Shown here: positions 1 through 5,744 of the stretch, piece after piece
How positions within the stretch are numbered: the first letter of the stretch is position 1
Layout of the letters: each line of letters opens with the position of its first letter
DNA from: Dehalococcoidia bacterium UBA1152
GTDB lineage: Bacteria > Chloroflexota > Dehalococcoidia > Lucifugimonadales > UBA2962
Assembly: GCA_002311285.1 (NCBI GenBank)
Contig: DBZU01000030.1
Span: forward strand, 1 to 6,261
Direction: 5' to 3'
Length of the DNA: 6,261 bases
Notes under the pieces: generated by a model
The model's database searches: none
What the model was told of the DNA's origin: nothing
What the model saw: the letters and a program-made list of their open reading frames with translations, nothing else
Program-made: the position numbers and the translations under genes

Positions 1-930
1 ACAGAAGCTGAACTTAATAAAGCTGCTAAAGCGTTAGAATCAGCAAAGATATCTTTGAAAGTAGCTGAATCCAGCAAGGAAGATCTTTTAGAAGGGATTG
101 CTGCTTCAATTAGTATGTATGGCGGTCAGCCGGCATGGCGATCATTTCAAATTGGCATGTCGCCTGGATCCGACATATTTCAACTGGAGCAAAATCTAGT
201 GATACTTGGCTATGACGCCGACAATTTGATTCAAATTGATCAGCAATTTGATGAACATACGGAACGGGCTGTCAAAAACATGCAATCTGCCCTAGATATT
301 ACTGTAACTGGAAACTTGTTCCTCGGTGATATTTATTTCATCCCGGGTCCATCTGTAGTGCAATATTCAGAGTCATATCCCGATTTAGGCTCCAGAATAT
401 TAAGTACTAAGTTGGTTTTAGCGTTAATACCAATAGAAAAAGTGATTACAGAAATCGATGAGTCTGGCGGATCAAAAGAGATTAGAGAATCTTTGCAAAA
501 AGTTAATACTTCCATAGAAGTGACCAACAAAGATTTGGTTGATCTCGGACTCGAGGTTAGTATTGAATTGCCGGATGAAAATATCATTTACGGAAAAATT
601 ACAGAAATTGGAGATATTGCTGTAATACCCCAAGCAAATCAAGGAGATCCTTATATAGAGATCGCTGTATCGCTCGAAGGAAATACTAATCTGCCTGAAT
701 GGACCGGGGCTGCAGTAATAGTTTCCGTTACTAAAAAAATTGCTAATAATGTTTTGACTACTCCAGTAACAAGTTTATTAGCTCTCCTAGGAGGCGGATA
801 CGCAATAGAAATTATAGAAAATGGAGTAACAAATGTTGTGCCGGTTTCTGTTGGATTGTATGCAGATGGCTGGGTTGAAATTGCAGGAGAAGGACTAAAA
901 CCTGGATTAGAAGTAGTTGTGCCGGAATAA
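1..930 (+). CDS. MacA/HlyD-type efflux adaptor with peptidoglycan-binding domain (5' end missing)
   Basis: The reading frame is open from base 1, so the true start lies upstream; 309 residues are visible. It probably encodes the extracytoplasmic adaptor that connects an ABC exporter to the cell envelope. Visible parts, numbered from base 1: residues 1 to about 40 are an Ala/Lys/Glu-rich helical stretch, like the end of the adaptor's coiled-coil hairpin. Residues about 60-110 read as a PG_binding_1-like domain (LEQNLVILGY, then FDEHTERAVKNMQ and TVTGNL, the usual 'L..LGY ... F...T..AV...Q...GL..TG' pattern). A beta-rich barrel follows, and the end (GWVEIAGEGLKPGLEVVVP) matches the membrane-proximal domain of MacA/RND adaptors. 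The ATPase and permease genes follow directly, as in macAB operons. The peptidoglycan-binding insert is known in adaptors of Gram-positive and Chloroflexi-type bacteria. The N-terminal anchor or signal is outside the window, and the substrate is unknown. Confidence 0.85.
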   Translation, partial: TEAELNKAAKALESAKISLKVAESSKEDLLEGIAASISMYGGQPAWRSFQIGMSPGSDIFQLEQNLVILGYDADNLIQIDQQFDEHTERAVKNMQSALDITVTGNLFLGDIYFIPGPSVVQYSESYPDLGSRILSTKLVLALIPIEKVITEIDESGGSKEIRESLQKVNTSIEVTNKDLVDLGLEVSIELPDENIIYGKITEIGDIAVIPQANQGDPYIEIAVSLEGNTNLPEWTGAAVIVSVTKKIANNVLTTPVTSLLALLGGGYAIEIIENGVTNVVPVSVGLYADGWVEIAGEGLKPGLEVVVPE

Positions 931-935
931 TTTCT

Positions 936-1646
936 ATGACCGAAACGAAACATCCAGAAACTTCAGCTGTTGAACTTATAGATGTCAGTAAAACCTATCC
1001 TGGCACACCTCCTGTCGACGCACTTTCAAATATTTCAATGTCTGTATCAACCGGAGAGTTCATAGGTATCGTAGGAGCTTCAGGAAGTGGAAAATCCACC
1101 TTGCTTCATGTAATAGGAACGCTCACAAGGCCTACCTCTGGTTCTCTATTAATTAATGGTTTAGAAACCTCTGGCTTGTCAGATCAAGAATTGTCTGGAG
1201 TCAGATCAAAAAATGTTGGATTCATTTTCCAAGACTTTTTTTTGTTGCCAGGGTTTACAGCTTTAGAAAACGTTGAAAACGGACTGCTATACTCAACTTT
1301 TCCCGCTTCTGGTCGAAAAGATAGAGCCAGAGAGATATTGGATAGAGTTGGATTGTCTAATCGAGCACACCATCTTCCTAATGAAATGTCTGGGGGAGAA
1401 CAACAGCGGGTAGCTGTAGCACGAGCACTAGTACATAAACCAGCGTTTGTCTTGGCAGATGAACCTACAGGCAATTTAGACTCTTCAAATACGGCTGCAG
1501 TATTGGAATTACTGATTGGACTGAATCATGAAGGCACTACTGTAATACTTATTACACATGATCAAGAAGTGGCAGCAAAATCCTCACGTCAAATCACGTT
1601 TAAGGACGGTCGTATTAATCGCCGGTCTAGAAAGAAAAATGTTTAA
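936..1646 (+). CDS. MacB/LolD-type ABC transporter ATP-binding protein
   Basis: This 236-residue cytoplasmic ATPase powers the exporter formed with the flanking genes. All nucleotide-binding motifs are present: Walker A GASGSGKST at 47-55, Q-loop glutamine at 99 (FIFQDFFLLP), signature MSGGEQQR at 151-158, Walker B FVLADE at 171-176, D-loop NLD at 180-182 and H-loop His208 (LITHD). The phrase 'SGGEQQRVAVARAL...P..VLADEPTGNLD' is characteristic of the MacB/LolD/FtsE class that works with FtsX-fold permeases. The signature begins with Met instead of the usual Leu, a conservative change. Length is normal for the family (220-240). The ATG at 936 lies 5 nt after the adaptor stop, with a weak GGAA at 924-927. 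The end of the gene overlaps the start of the permease by 8 nt. Confidence 0.95.
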   Translation: MTETKHPETSAVELIDVSKTYPGTPPVDALSNISMSVSTGEFIGIVGASGSGKSTLLHVIGTLTRPTSGSLLINGLETSGLSDQELSGVRSKNVGFIFQDFFLLPGFTALENVENGLLYSTFPASGRKDRAREILDRVGLSNRAHHLPNEMSGGEQQRVAVARALVHKPAFVLADEPTGNLDSSNTAAVLELLIGLNHEGTTVILITHDQEVAAKSSRQITFKDGRINRRSRKKNV

Positions 1647-2856
1647 AACGTTCAATAAACCAAACAGTTTACCTACAAGCCATTTAAGCCTTGCAGACAC
1701 CTTTAAGGTAGGCATATCGGGACTTCGGACCCGTAAATTACGATCGGCTTTATCGGCTCTTGGAATAACCATTGGGGTTGCTGCAGTCGTGGGAGTATTG
1801 GGTTTATCGGCATCAGGCAACGCTGATTTAATAAGGGAACTTGATGCTTTAGGAACAAATCTTTTAACCGTTGAAGCTGGACAAGGTTTTGGGACGGGAG
1901 AGGCGAAACTGCCCCACGGAGCTGCTGGTATGGTTAGTCGGATTACACCAGTCTATGAGGTATCTACAGTTAGCAGAATATCCGGGCGAGTTTTTAGAAA
2001 CGATTTAATTGAAGATGGTCGCACAAAAGGAATCACTATATTAGCTTCTGATTTGAATTTATTAAAATCTCAACGTGGAACTATGAAAAAGGGGGCTTAT
2101 TTCACAGATGCAAACTCATTATATCCCGTAGTTGTATTGGGATCTGTTGCGGCTGAACGATTAGGTATAAGTGATGTATCTAATATGAAACTTTTATGGA
2201 TGGGAGACCAGTGGTTTACGGTAATCGGCATTATAAATCCTCTTCCACTGGCAGCAGATTTGGATAGGGCAGCGATCATCAGTTATGCGGCAGCAAACGA
2301 ATATTTTGATCATGATGGAGAACTTGATATGATTTATGTGCGTGCATACCCTGAACATGTCGAAGATGTTAGGTCTGTTATGCCAGCAACAGTAAATCCA
2401 GAAAATCCTGATGAAGTTCAAGTTAGTAAAGCATCCGACGTATTAGAAGCAAGGGCGGTTGCTAACTCTACCTTCACTAACTTATTCATGGGTTTAGGAG
2501 CGGTTGCTCTTTTGGTTGGAGGGATAGGAATTGCAAATGTGATGGTTATAGCAGTTATAGAGCGCCGGAGTGAGATTGGTTTGCGTAGAGCTATTGGTGC
2601 GACTAGGTTTCATATAGCTACCCAATTTATAACGGAATCCTTATTACTGTCCTGTATTGGGGGCGCAACCGGAATTGTAGTAGGAATACTCGTTACAGCT
2701 ATATACGCGATCACTCAAAACTGGCATATAGTGATTCCTCAAAGTGCGATTCTTATTGGCCTACTTGCTTCGATTTTAATTGGCGGAGCTGCAGGCTTTT
2801 ATCCAGCATTGAGGGCTGCTAATATGTCACCTACGGAAGCTTTGAGGGCAAATTGA
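1639..2856 (+). CDS. MacB-like ABC transporter permease (FtsX family)
   Basis: This 405-residue inner-membrane subunit has four predicted membrane spans in the MacB layout. TM1 is at about 37-58, preceded by the basic GLRTRKLRSALSALGI segment. A large extracytoplasmic domain (about 60-280) follows, then three spans at about 283-307, 333-357 and 368-391. The loop after TM2, ERRSEIGLRRAIGAT (308-322), and the C-terminal YPALRAANMSPTEALR are hallmarks of the FtsX/MacB permease core. MacB-type pairs act by mechanotransmission, moving substrate from the extracytoplasmic side through the adaptor. The ATG at 1639 was chosen because it overlaps the ATPase stop by 8 nt, is preceded by AGAAAG, and puts the usual short N-terminus before TM1. 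A longer frame back to 1558 only adds residues read out of the ATPase gene. The substrate (antibiotic, peptide, lipid or lipoprotein) cannot be told. Confidence 0.93.
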   Translation: MFKTFNKPNSLPTSHLSLADTFKVGISGLRTRKLRSALSALGITIGVAAVVGVLGLSASGNADLIRELDALGTNLLTVEAGQGFGTGEAKLPHGAAGMVSRITPVYEVSTVSRISGRVFRNDLIEDGRTKGITILASDLNLLKSQRGTMKKGAYFTDANSLYPVVVLGSVAAERLGISDVSNMKLLWMGDQWFTVIGIINPLPLAADLDRAAIISYAAANEYFDHDGELDMIYVRAYPEHVEDVRSVMPATVNPENPDEVQVSKASDVLEARAVANSTFTNLFMGLGAVALLVGGIGIANVMVIAVIERRSEIGLRRAIGATRFHIATQFITESLLLSCIGGATGIVVGILVTAIYAITQNWHIVIPQSAILIGLLASILIGGAAGFYPALRAANMSPTEALRAN

Positions 2857-2923
2857 TCGATGAGTCTGTGAATTTTTAGACTGTCTTCCTTCACCCCATT
2901 GATTTCATAAAGGAATAATTATT
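2857..2923 (+). other. 67-bp spacer between exporter operon and SDR pair
   Basis: The spacer holds a weak inverted repeat, AGTCT at 2863-2867 and AGACT at 2878-2882, with the T-run inside its 10-nt loop rather than after it, so it is not a proper intrinsic terminator. A Shine-Dalgarno-like AAAGGA lies at 2909-2914. No convincing -35/-10 pair was found. The SDR genes could be read through from the exporter operon or have their own promoter; the sequence does not decide. Confidence 0.4.
2909..2914 (+). promoter_or_regulatory. Ribosome binding site for the first SDR gene
   Basis: AAAGGA sits 9 nt before the GTG at 2924. It supports that non-ATG codon as the start, which places the family's usual short N-terminus (YPDLNGKVAIVTG) right before the first beta strand. 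Confidence 0.65.
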
Positions 2924-3706
2924 GTGTACCCAGATTTAAACGGCAAAGTAGCTATAGTAACAGGATCTACGGCTGGAATAGGTGAAACTATAGCGATTCG
3001 ATTAGCAAAAAATGGTGTTAGAGTTGTAGTAAATGGTACTAATCAAGAAAGAGGAGCCGAGGTAGTTAGAAAAATACGAGCAAATGGCGGGGAAGCCGTA
3101 TTTGTCCCTGCAAATGTAACAGATCCGTCTCATGTAATGCGTTTAATTAGATGCACTATTGATTCATTTGGAAGACTGGATTTAGCTTGCAATAATGCAG
3201 GCAACGAAGGCTGGGGATATGATACGCATTCATATAGTGAAGAACTTTGGGATTCTACAATCACGTTAAATTTAACAGGCATATTTCTATGTATGAAGTA
3301 TCAGTTACGACAAATGATTAGTCAGTATAAAGCCGAGAATGATAAAGCCTTCAGTGGTTCAATAGTCAATATGAGCTCCATAGCAGGGTTAGTAGGCGGA
3401 GCCTCACCAGCATACAATGCAAGCAAACATGGAATTATTGGGTTAACAAAGCATGCAGCACTCGATTATGCTAAAAATAATATTAGAGTTAACGCTATTT
3501 GTCCTGCCGTAACTAAAACCCCTATGGTAGAACGTTTTTCGGAGACAGATCCAGAACTAGTATCAAGATGGAAGTCATTGCATCCTATCGGTAGATTTGC
3601 TGAAACCGATGAAGTTGCTTCGGCGGTATTATGGCTCTTTTCTAATCAATCATCATATGTAACGGGAACTGCAATACCTATCGATGGAGGATGGACAGCT
3701 CAATGA
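2924..3706 (+). CDS. Short-chain dehydrogenase/reductase (SDR), classical type, first of tandem pair
   Basis: This 260-residue cytoplasmic NAD(P)-dependent oxidoreductase starts with GTG. The Rossmann cofactor motif TGSTAGIG is at 13-20, NNAG at 90-93, and the catalytic tetrad is Asn116, Ser152, Tyr164 and Lys168 (YNASK). The end, IDGGWTAQ, is the usual classical-SDR C-terminus. No acidic residue ends the second beta strand (VVVNGTN, 34-40), which leans towards NADP(H) over NAD(H), but only weakly. Between the helix carrying LCMKYQ and the strand carrying the catalytic Ser there is an extended charged loop (about 133-145) that is longer than in most FabG-like enzymes. The substrate is unknown; family members reduce or oxidise ketones, sugars, steroids or acyl groups. 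It is paralogous to the next gene, with roughly half the residues identical by eye, and overlaps it by 4 nt. Confidence 0.93.
   Translation: MYPDLNGKVAIVTGSTAGIGETIAIRLAKNGVRVVVNGTNQERGAEVVRKIRANGGEAVFVPANVTDPSHVMRLIRCTIDSFGRLDLACNNAGNEGWGYDTHSYSEELWDSTITLNLTGIFLCMKYQLRQMISQYKAENDKAFSGSIVNMSSIAGLVGGASPAYNASKHGIIGLTKHAALDYAKNNIRVNAICPAVTKTPMVERFSETDPELVSRWKSLHPIGRFAETDEVASAVLWLFSNQSSYVTGTAIPIDGGWTAQ
3686..3691 (+). promoter_or_regulatory. Ribosome binding site for the second SDR gene, inside the first SDR's 3' end
   Basis: GGAGGA lies 11 nt before the ATG at 3703 but directly abuts the alternative ATG at 3691. It therefore favours 3703 as the start. The same bases encode the Gly-Gly of the conserved 'DGGW' C-terminal motif of the upstream enzyme. 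Confidence 0.6.
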
Positions 3707-4497
3707 AAGTGCCGCAATCTACAGGCAGGTTCAAGGGTCAGGTGGCCCTAGTTACTGGAGGAACTGCCGGGATTGGAGAAGCAACTTGTATCGCATTTGC
3801 TAAAGAAGGCGCAAAAGTTGTGATAAATGGACGAAATACACAGCGTGGTCAGAATTTAGTTGAAACCATAATGGCTTTTGGGGGCAGTGCCGTTTTTAAA
3901 AAGGGCGACGTTAGCAAATCCTTGGATGTTGAACAACTAATTAAGTTTACAGTAGAGGCTTATGGGAGACTAGATGTTGCTTTTAATAATGCAGGAGTGG
4001 AAGGTGTCGGCGGTCCAATTCATAGATATCCAGAGGATGAGTGGAATAAAACAATTGATGTGAATTTGAAAGGTGTTTGGTTATGTATGAAATACCAAAT
4101 TCAACAGATGCTTGAACAGAAAAAACGAAAATCATCTGAGACTCTTGGCGTAATCGTAAACGCCTCTTCAATTGCGGGCCATGTAGCTAGCGCATCGCCT
4201 GATTACTGCGCCAGTAAGCATGGTGTAATAGGCCTAACTAAAAGCGCTGCGTTGCACTATGCGTCAAAAGGGATTCGAGTAAATGCAGTTTCTCCTGCAA
4301 GTATTCACACTCCAATGTTTGATCGCTTTGCTGAGAAAACCCCCGATCAAGTTGTTATATGGCGAAAATCTCATCCAATTGGCAGAATCGGCCAGCCTGA
4401 TGAAGTGGCCGAAGCGGTTCTTTGGTTAAGTTCCGATAGGACCAATTTTATTACCGGTTCTGCAATAGTGATTGATGGGGGATGGACAGCCCAATAA
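3703..4497 (+). CDS. Short-chain dehydrogenase/reductase (SDR), classical type, second of tandem pair
   Basis: This 264-residue enzyme is paralogous to the preceding gene. Its cofactor motif TGGTAGIG is at 18-25, NNAG at 95-98, and the tetrad is Asn121, Ser156, Tyr168 and Lys172 (YCASK). It shares the terminal octapeptide IDGGWTAQ with its neighbour. After the second beta strand it reads INGRN (41-45); the basic Arg44 suggests NADP(H), as an inference. It too has the long charged loop (EQKKRKSSET, 138-147) before the catalytic Ser strand. Differences in the substrate-lid region (HTPMFDRFAEK here, KTPMVERFSET in the first) suggest different substrates, or two subunits of one oligomer. The start at 3703 overlaps the upstream stop as ATGA, the usual translational-coupling arrangement. 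An ATG at 3691 would add only four residues and has no usable ribosome site. Translation ends with two in-frame stops (TAA TAG, 4495-4500). Confidence 0.92.
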   Translation: MKVPQSTGRFKGQVALVTGGTAGIGEATCIAFAKEGAKVVINGRNTQRGQNLVETIMAFGGSAVFKKGDVSKSLDVEQLIKFTVEAYGRLDVAFNNAGVEGVGGPIHRYPEDEWNKTIDVNLKGVWLCMKYQIQQMLEQKKRKSSETLGVIVNASSIAGHVASASPDYCASKHGVIGLTKSAALHYASKGIRVNAVSPASIHTPMFDRFAEKTPDQVVIWRKSHPIGRIGQPDEVAEAVLWLSSDRTNFITGSAIVIDGGWTAQ

Positions 4498-4547
4498 TAG
4501 ATACAAATTTATGTCATTTTTACAGTAAAATAGGCTGTAGAACTGTT

Positions 4548-4576
4548 TAGACAAAATGATAGATGCCTAATATAAA
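4548..4576 (+). promoter_or_regulatory. Possible sigma-70-type promoter
   Basis: TAGACA at 4548-4553 (5 of 6 to the consensus TTGACA), a 17-nt spacer, and TATAAA at 4571-4576. Transcription would begin near 4582-4584, at the start of the structured region, and could serve a + strand RNA or the lipoprotein gene. The -10 bases are also the T-tract of the - strand terminator, so the match may be a by-product of that. AT-rich DNA gives such matches by chance. Confidence 0.3.
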
Positions 4577-4603
4577 AGCCCCCGATGTTTCACCATCGGG
4601 GGC
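4569..4603 (-). terminator. Strong intrinsic terminator hairpin, T-tract on the - strand
   Basis: GCCCCCGATG (4578-4587) and CATCGGGGGC (4594-4603) form a perfect 10-bp stem with a 6-base loop. Read on the - strand the hairpin is followed at once by TTTTATATT (bases 4577-4569), the usual U-tract. On the + strand it is followed by CACGAGGAGG with no U-run. It could still slow + strand transcription at the end of the SDR operon, but its polarity points to a transcript coming from the right. No protein gene lies on the - strand there, which suggests a non-coding RNA. Confidence 0.7.
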
Positions 4604-4743
4604 CACGAGGAGGAGTCGATGCTAGCCTAATGGGTCCCTTAGAGAAAGGCGGTAAGGGTTGGAGCATCGACGGAATTCACGATACCATGAGATGTGGATT
4701 AGCGCAAGCTTAACCACAATATATGGGGTATCATTTCATTTTC
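4578..4743. ncRNA. Candidate structured RNA of about 160 nt, strand undecided
   Basis: Three hairpins follow one another. (1) The perfect 10-bp stem at 4578-4603. (2) GTCGATGCT (4615-4623) with AGCATCGAC (4663-4671), 9 perfect pairs, enclosing CCCTTA (4636-4641) with TAAGGG (4653-4658) and an 11-base purine-rich loop at 4642-4652. (3) GATACC (4681-4686) with GGTATC (4727-4732), enclosing TGTGG (4693-4697) with CCACA (4714-4718) and an AGC/GCT tip. For the - strand: hairpin 1 becomes a classical terminator at the 3' end, and a weak promoter TTAATA-16-TATATT (4777-4750, read on -) would give a start near 4743. For the + strand: the tip of hairpin 3 is a C-G-closed GCAA (GNRA) tetraloop, ATTTCATTTT follows that hairpin, and a promoter match lies upstream. 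I do not recognise it as any tRNA, tmRNA, SRP, 6S, RNase P or riboswitch class I know. Confidence 0.45.
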
Positions 4744-4775
4744 GGAATTAATATAAATAGTAAAAATCAATTATT

Positions 4776-4781
4776 AAAAGG
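4776..4781 (+). promoter_or_regulatory. Ribosome binding site deciding a TTG start
   Basis: AAAAGG lies 6 nt before TTG at 4788. The first ATG in frame (4848) would remove most of the lipoprotein signal, so the TTG start is preferred. Confidence 0.6.
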
Positions 4782-4787
4782 CACTAA

Positions 4788-5738
4788 TTGTTAAAGACAT
4801 TATCCGTTTATCCTTTCAGCTTGGTAGGTTTATTCGGTATTAGCTTAATGGTAATGTTTGCTGGATGTTCCAATCATATGGTCGACTCAGAGTCGAAAAA
4901 TCATACTCCTGATTCCTCTGTCGTAGTAGATAAAACTGAAACCGTTTATGAAGTCGAAGGATACCAGGTAATTATGGCGGTTACTGACATTGCGGTAGGC
5001 AAAAACAGGATTGCTTTTGCAATGGTTGGTAAAAAAGGACCGCTGGTAATCGATAAGATGAATGTTCGGTTCTTGCTCCTGGATGGCTCAAATCAAGATG
5101 TTGTTAAAGAGACAATTGCGCTATTTAAACCCTGGCCTATCGGTACAGCTGGTGTGTACGTAACGTATCTAGACTTTGACAAACAAGGAAAATGGGTTAT
5201 TGAAACAAATGGCTTGGTTGATGAACAAAAAATTGCTGTAGGGAAAACTGAATTTATGGTTTATAAATCAAGCTCATCCCCAGCCGTTGGAACAATGCCA
5301 CTGCCTTTAAAGAATTTAACATTGCAAGATGTGGACAACATATCTGAATTAACTAGTTCCTTGAATCCTGATTACGACTTGTACCGCATATCGGTTAAAA
5401 ATGCCATGTCTAATGGGAAGCCCAGTGTTGTCACCTTTGCATCTCCAATGTTTTGCCAAACAGCTACTTGCGGACCTCAGGTAGAAATAATATCCAAAAT
5501 TAAACATGATTTCGATGACATAGTGGATTTTATTCATATTGAAGTATATGAGAACGTAATATCAAATACCGACAATACAGTTAATCTGATAGTCACGCCA
5601 TTTATGGAAGCATGGAATTTGAATACAGAGCCATTTACCTTTGTACTGGATAGTACAGGAAAGGTGTTCGAAAAATTTGAAGGGTTCGTTACGGAAGAAG
5701 AACTATCATCCGCAATTAAAAAGGTTACAGGTTTATAA
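4788..5738 (+). CDS. Lipoprotein with N-terminal beta domain and C-terminal thioredoxin-like (C-X4-C) domain
   Basis: The protein has 316 residues and starts with TTG. Residues 1-26 form a lipoprotein signal ending MFAGC, with Cys27 as the lipidation site, so the protein should be anchored to the outer face of the cytoplasmic membrane. A Ser/Asp-rich linker follows. Residues about 52-160 are beta-rich and include the pattern 'AGVYVTYLDFDKQGKWVIE', which resembles the small Ig-like FixH/YtkA-type domains (inference). Residues about 200-316 look like a thioredoxin fold: VVTFASPMFC, then Cys223 and Cys228 in CQTATC followed by Gly-Pro, a likely cis-Pro at 282 in TEPFTFVLD, and the terminal helix FVTEEELSSAIKKV. 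The cysteine pair spaced by four differs from thioredoxin (CXXC) and SCO (CXXXC). This type of lipoprotein occurs in Chloroflexi- and actinobacteria-like genomes, from memory. The role may be thiol redox or metal handling in the envelope; the substrate is unknown. The next gene starts 6 nt after the stop. Confidence 0.85.
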   Translation: MLKTLSVYPFSLVGLFGISLMVMFAGCSNHMVDSESKNHTPDSSVVVDKTETVYEVEGYQVIMAVTDIAVGKNRIAFAMVGKKGPLVIDKMNVRFLLLDGSNQDVVKETIALFKPWPIGTAGVYVTYLDFDKQGKWVIETNGLVDEQKIAVGKTEFMVYKSSSSPAVGTMPLPLKNLTLQDVDNISELTSSLNPDYDLYRISVKNAMSNGKPSVVTFASPMFCQTATCGPQVEIISKIKHDFDDIVDFIHIEVYENVISNTDNTVNLIVTPFMEAWNLNTEPFTFVLDSTGKVFEKFEGFVTEEELSSAIKKVTGL

Positions 5739-5744
5739 CCGAAA

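Larger units (their letters stand above)
4498..4787. other. Intergenic region of 290 bp without a protein gene
   Basis: No convincing coding frame was found on either strand. The first 70 bases are AT-rich. Bases about 4578-4732 contain three consecutive inverted repeats, described separately as terminator and candidate RNA. Bases 4733-4787 are AT-rich and lead to the ribosome site of the lipoprotein gene. The middle part is visibly richer in G+C than its flanks, which fits a structured RNA. Confidence 0.8.

Noticed and set aside
1558..1638. Upstream extension of the permease frame to ATG at 1558
   Set aside because: These bases encode the end of the ATPase in another frame, and the added residues do not look like a permease N-terminus. 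The ATG at 1639 gives the normal overlap and length.
2863..2882. Inverted repeat AGTCT/AGACT after the permease gene as a terminator
   Set aside because: Five pairs of mixed composition, with the T-run inside the loop rather than after the stem.
3691..3702. ATG at 3691 as start of the second SDR
   Set aside because: The GGAGGA ribosome site directly abuts this codon, leaving no usable spacing, while the ATG at 3703 has an 11-nt spacing and an ATGA overlap.
4565..4631. Direct repeat GCCTAAT at 4565-4571 and 4625-4631
   Set aside because: Only seven bases and two copies; too short to support an attachment site, operator or mobile element end.
4656..4713. tmRNA-like words: GGGTTGG...ATCGACGG, and a short frame ending Leu-Ala-Gln-Ala-stop (ATG at 4687, TAA at 4711-4713)
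   Set aside because: The tRNA-like acceptor half (T-arm sequence, CCA end) is absent, the element is less than half the usual length, and the frame sits inside a hairpin. The resemblance is limited to a few bases.
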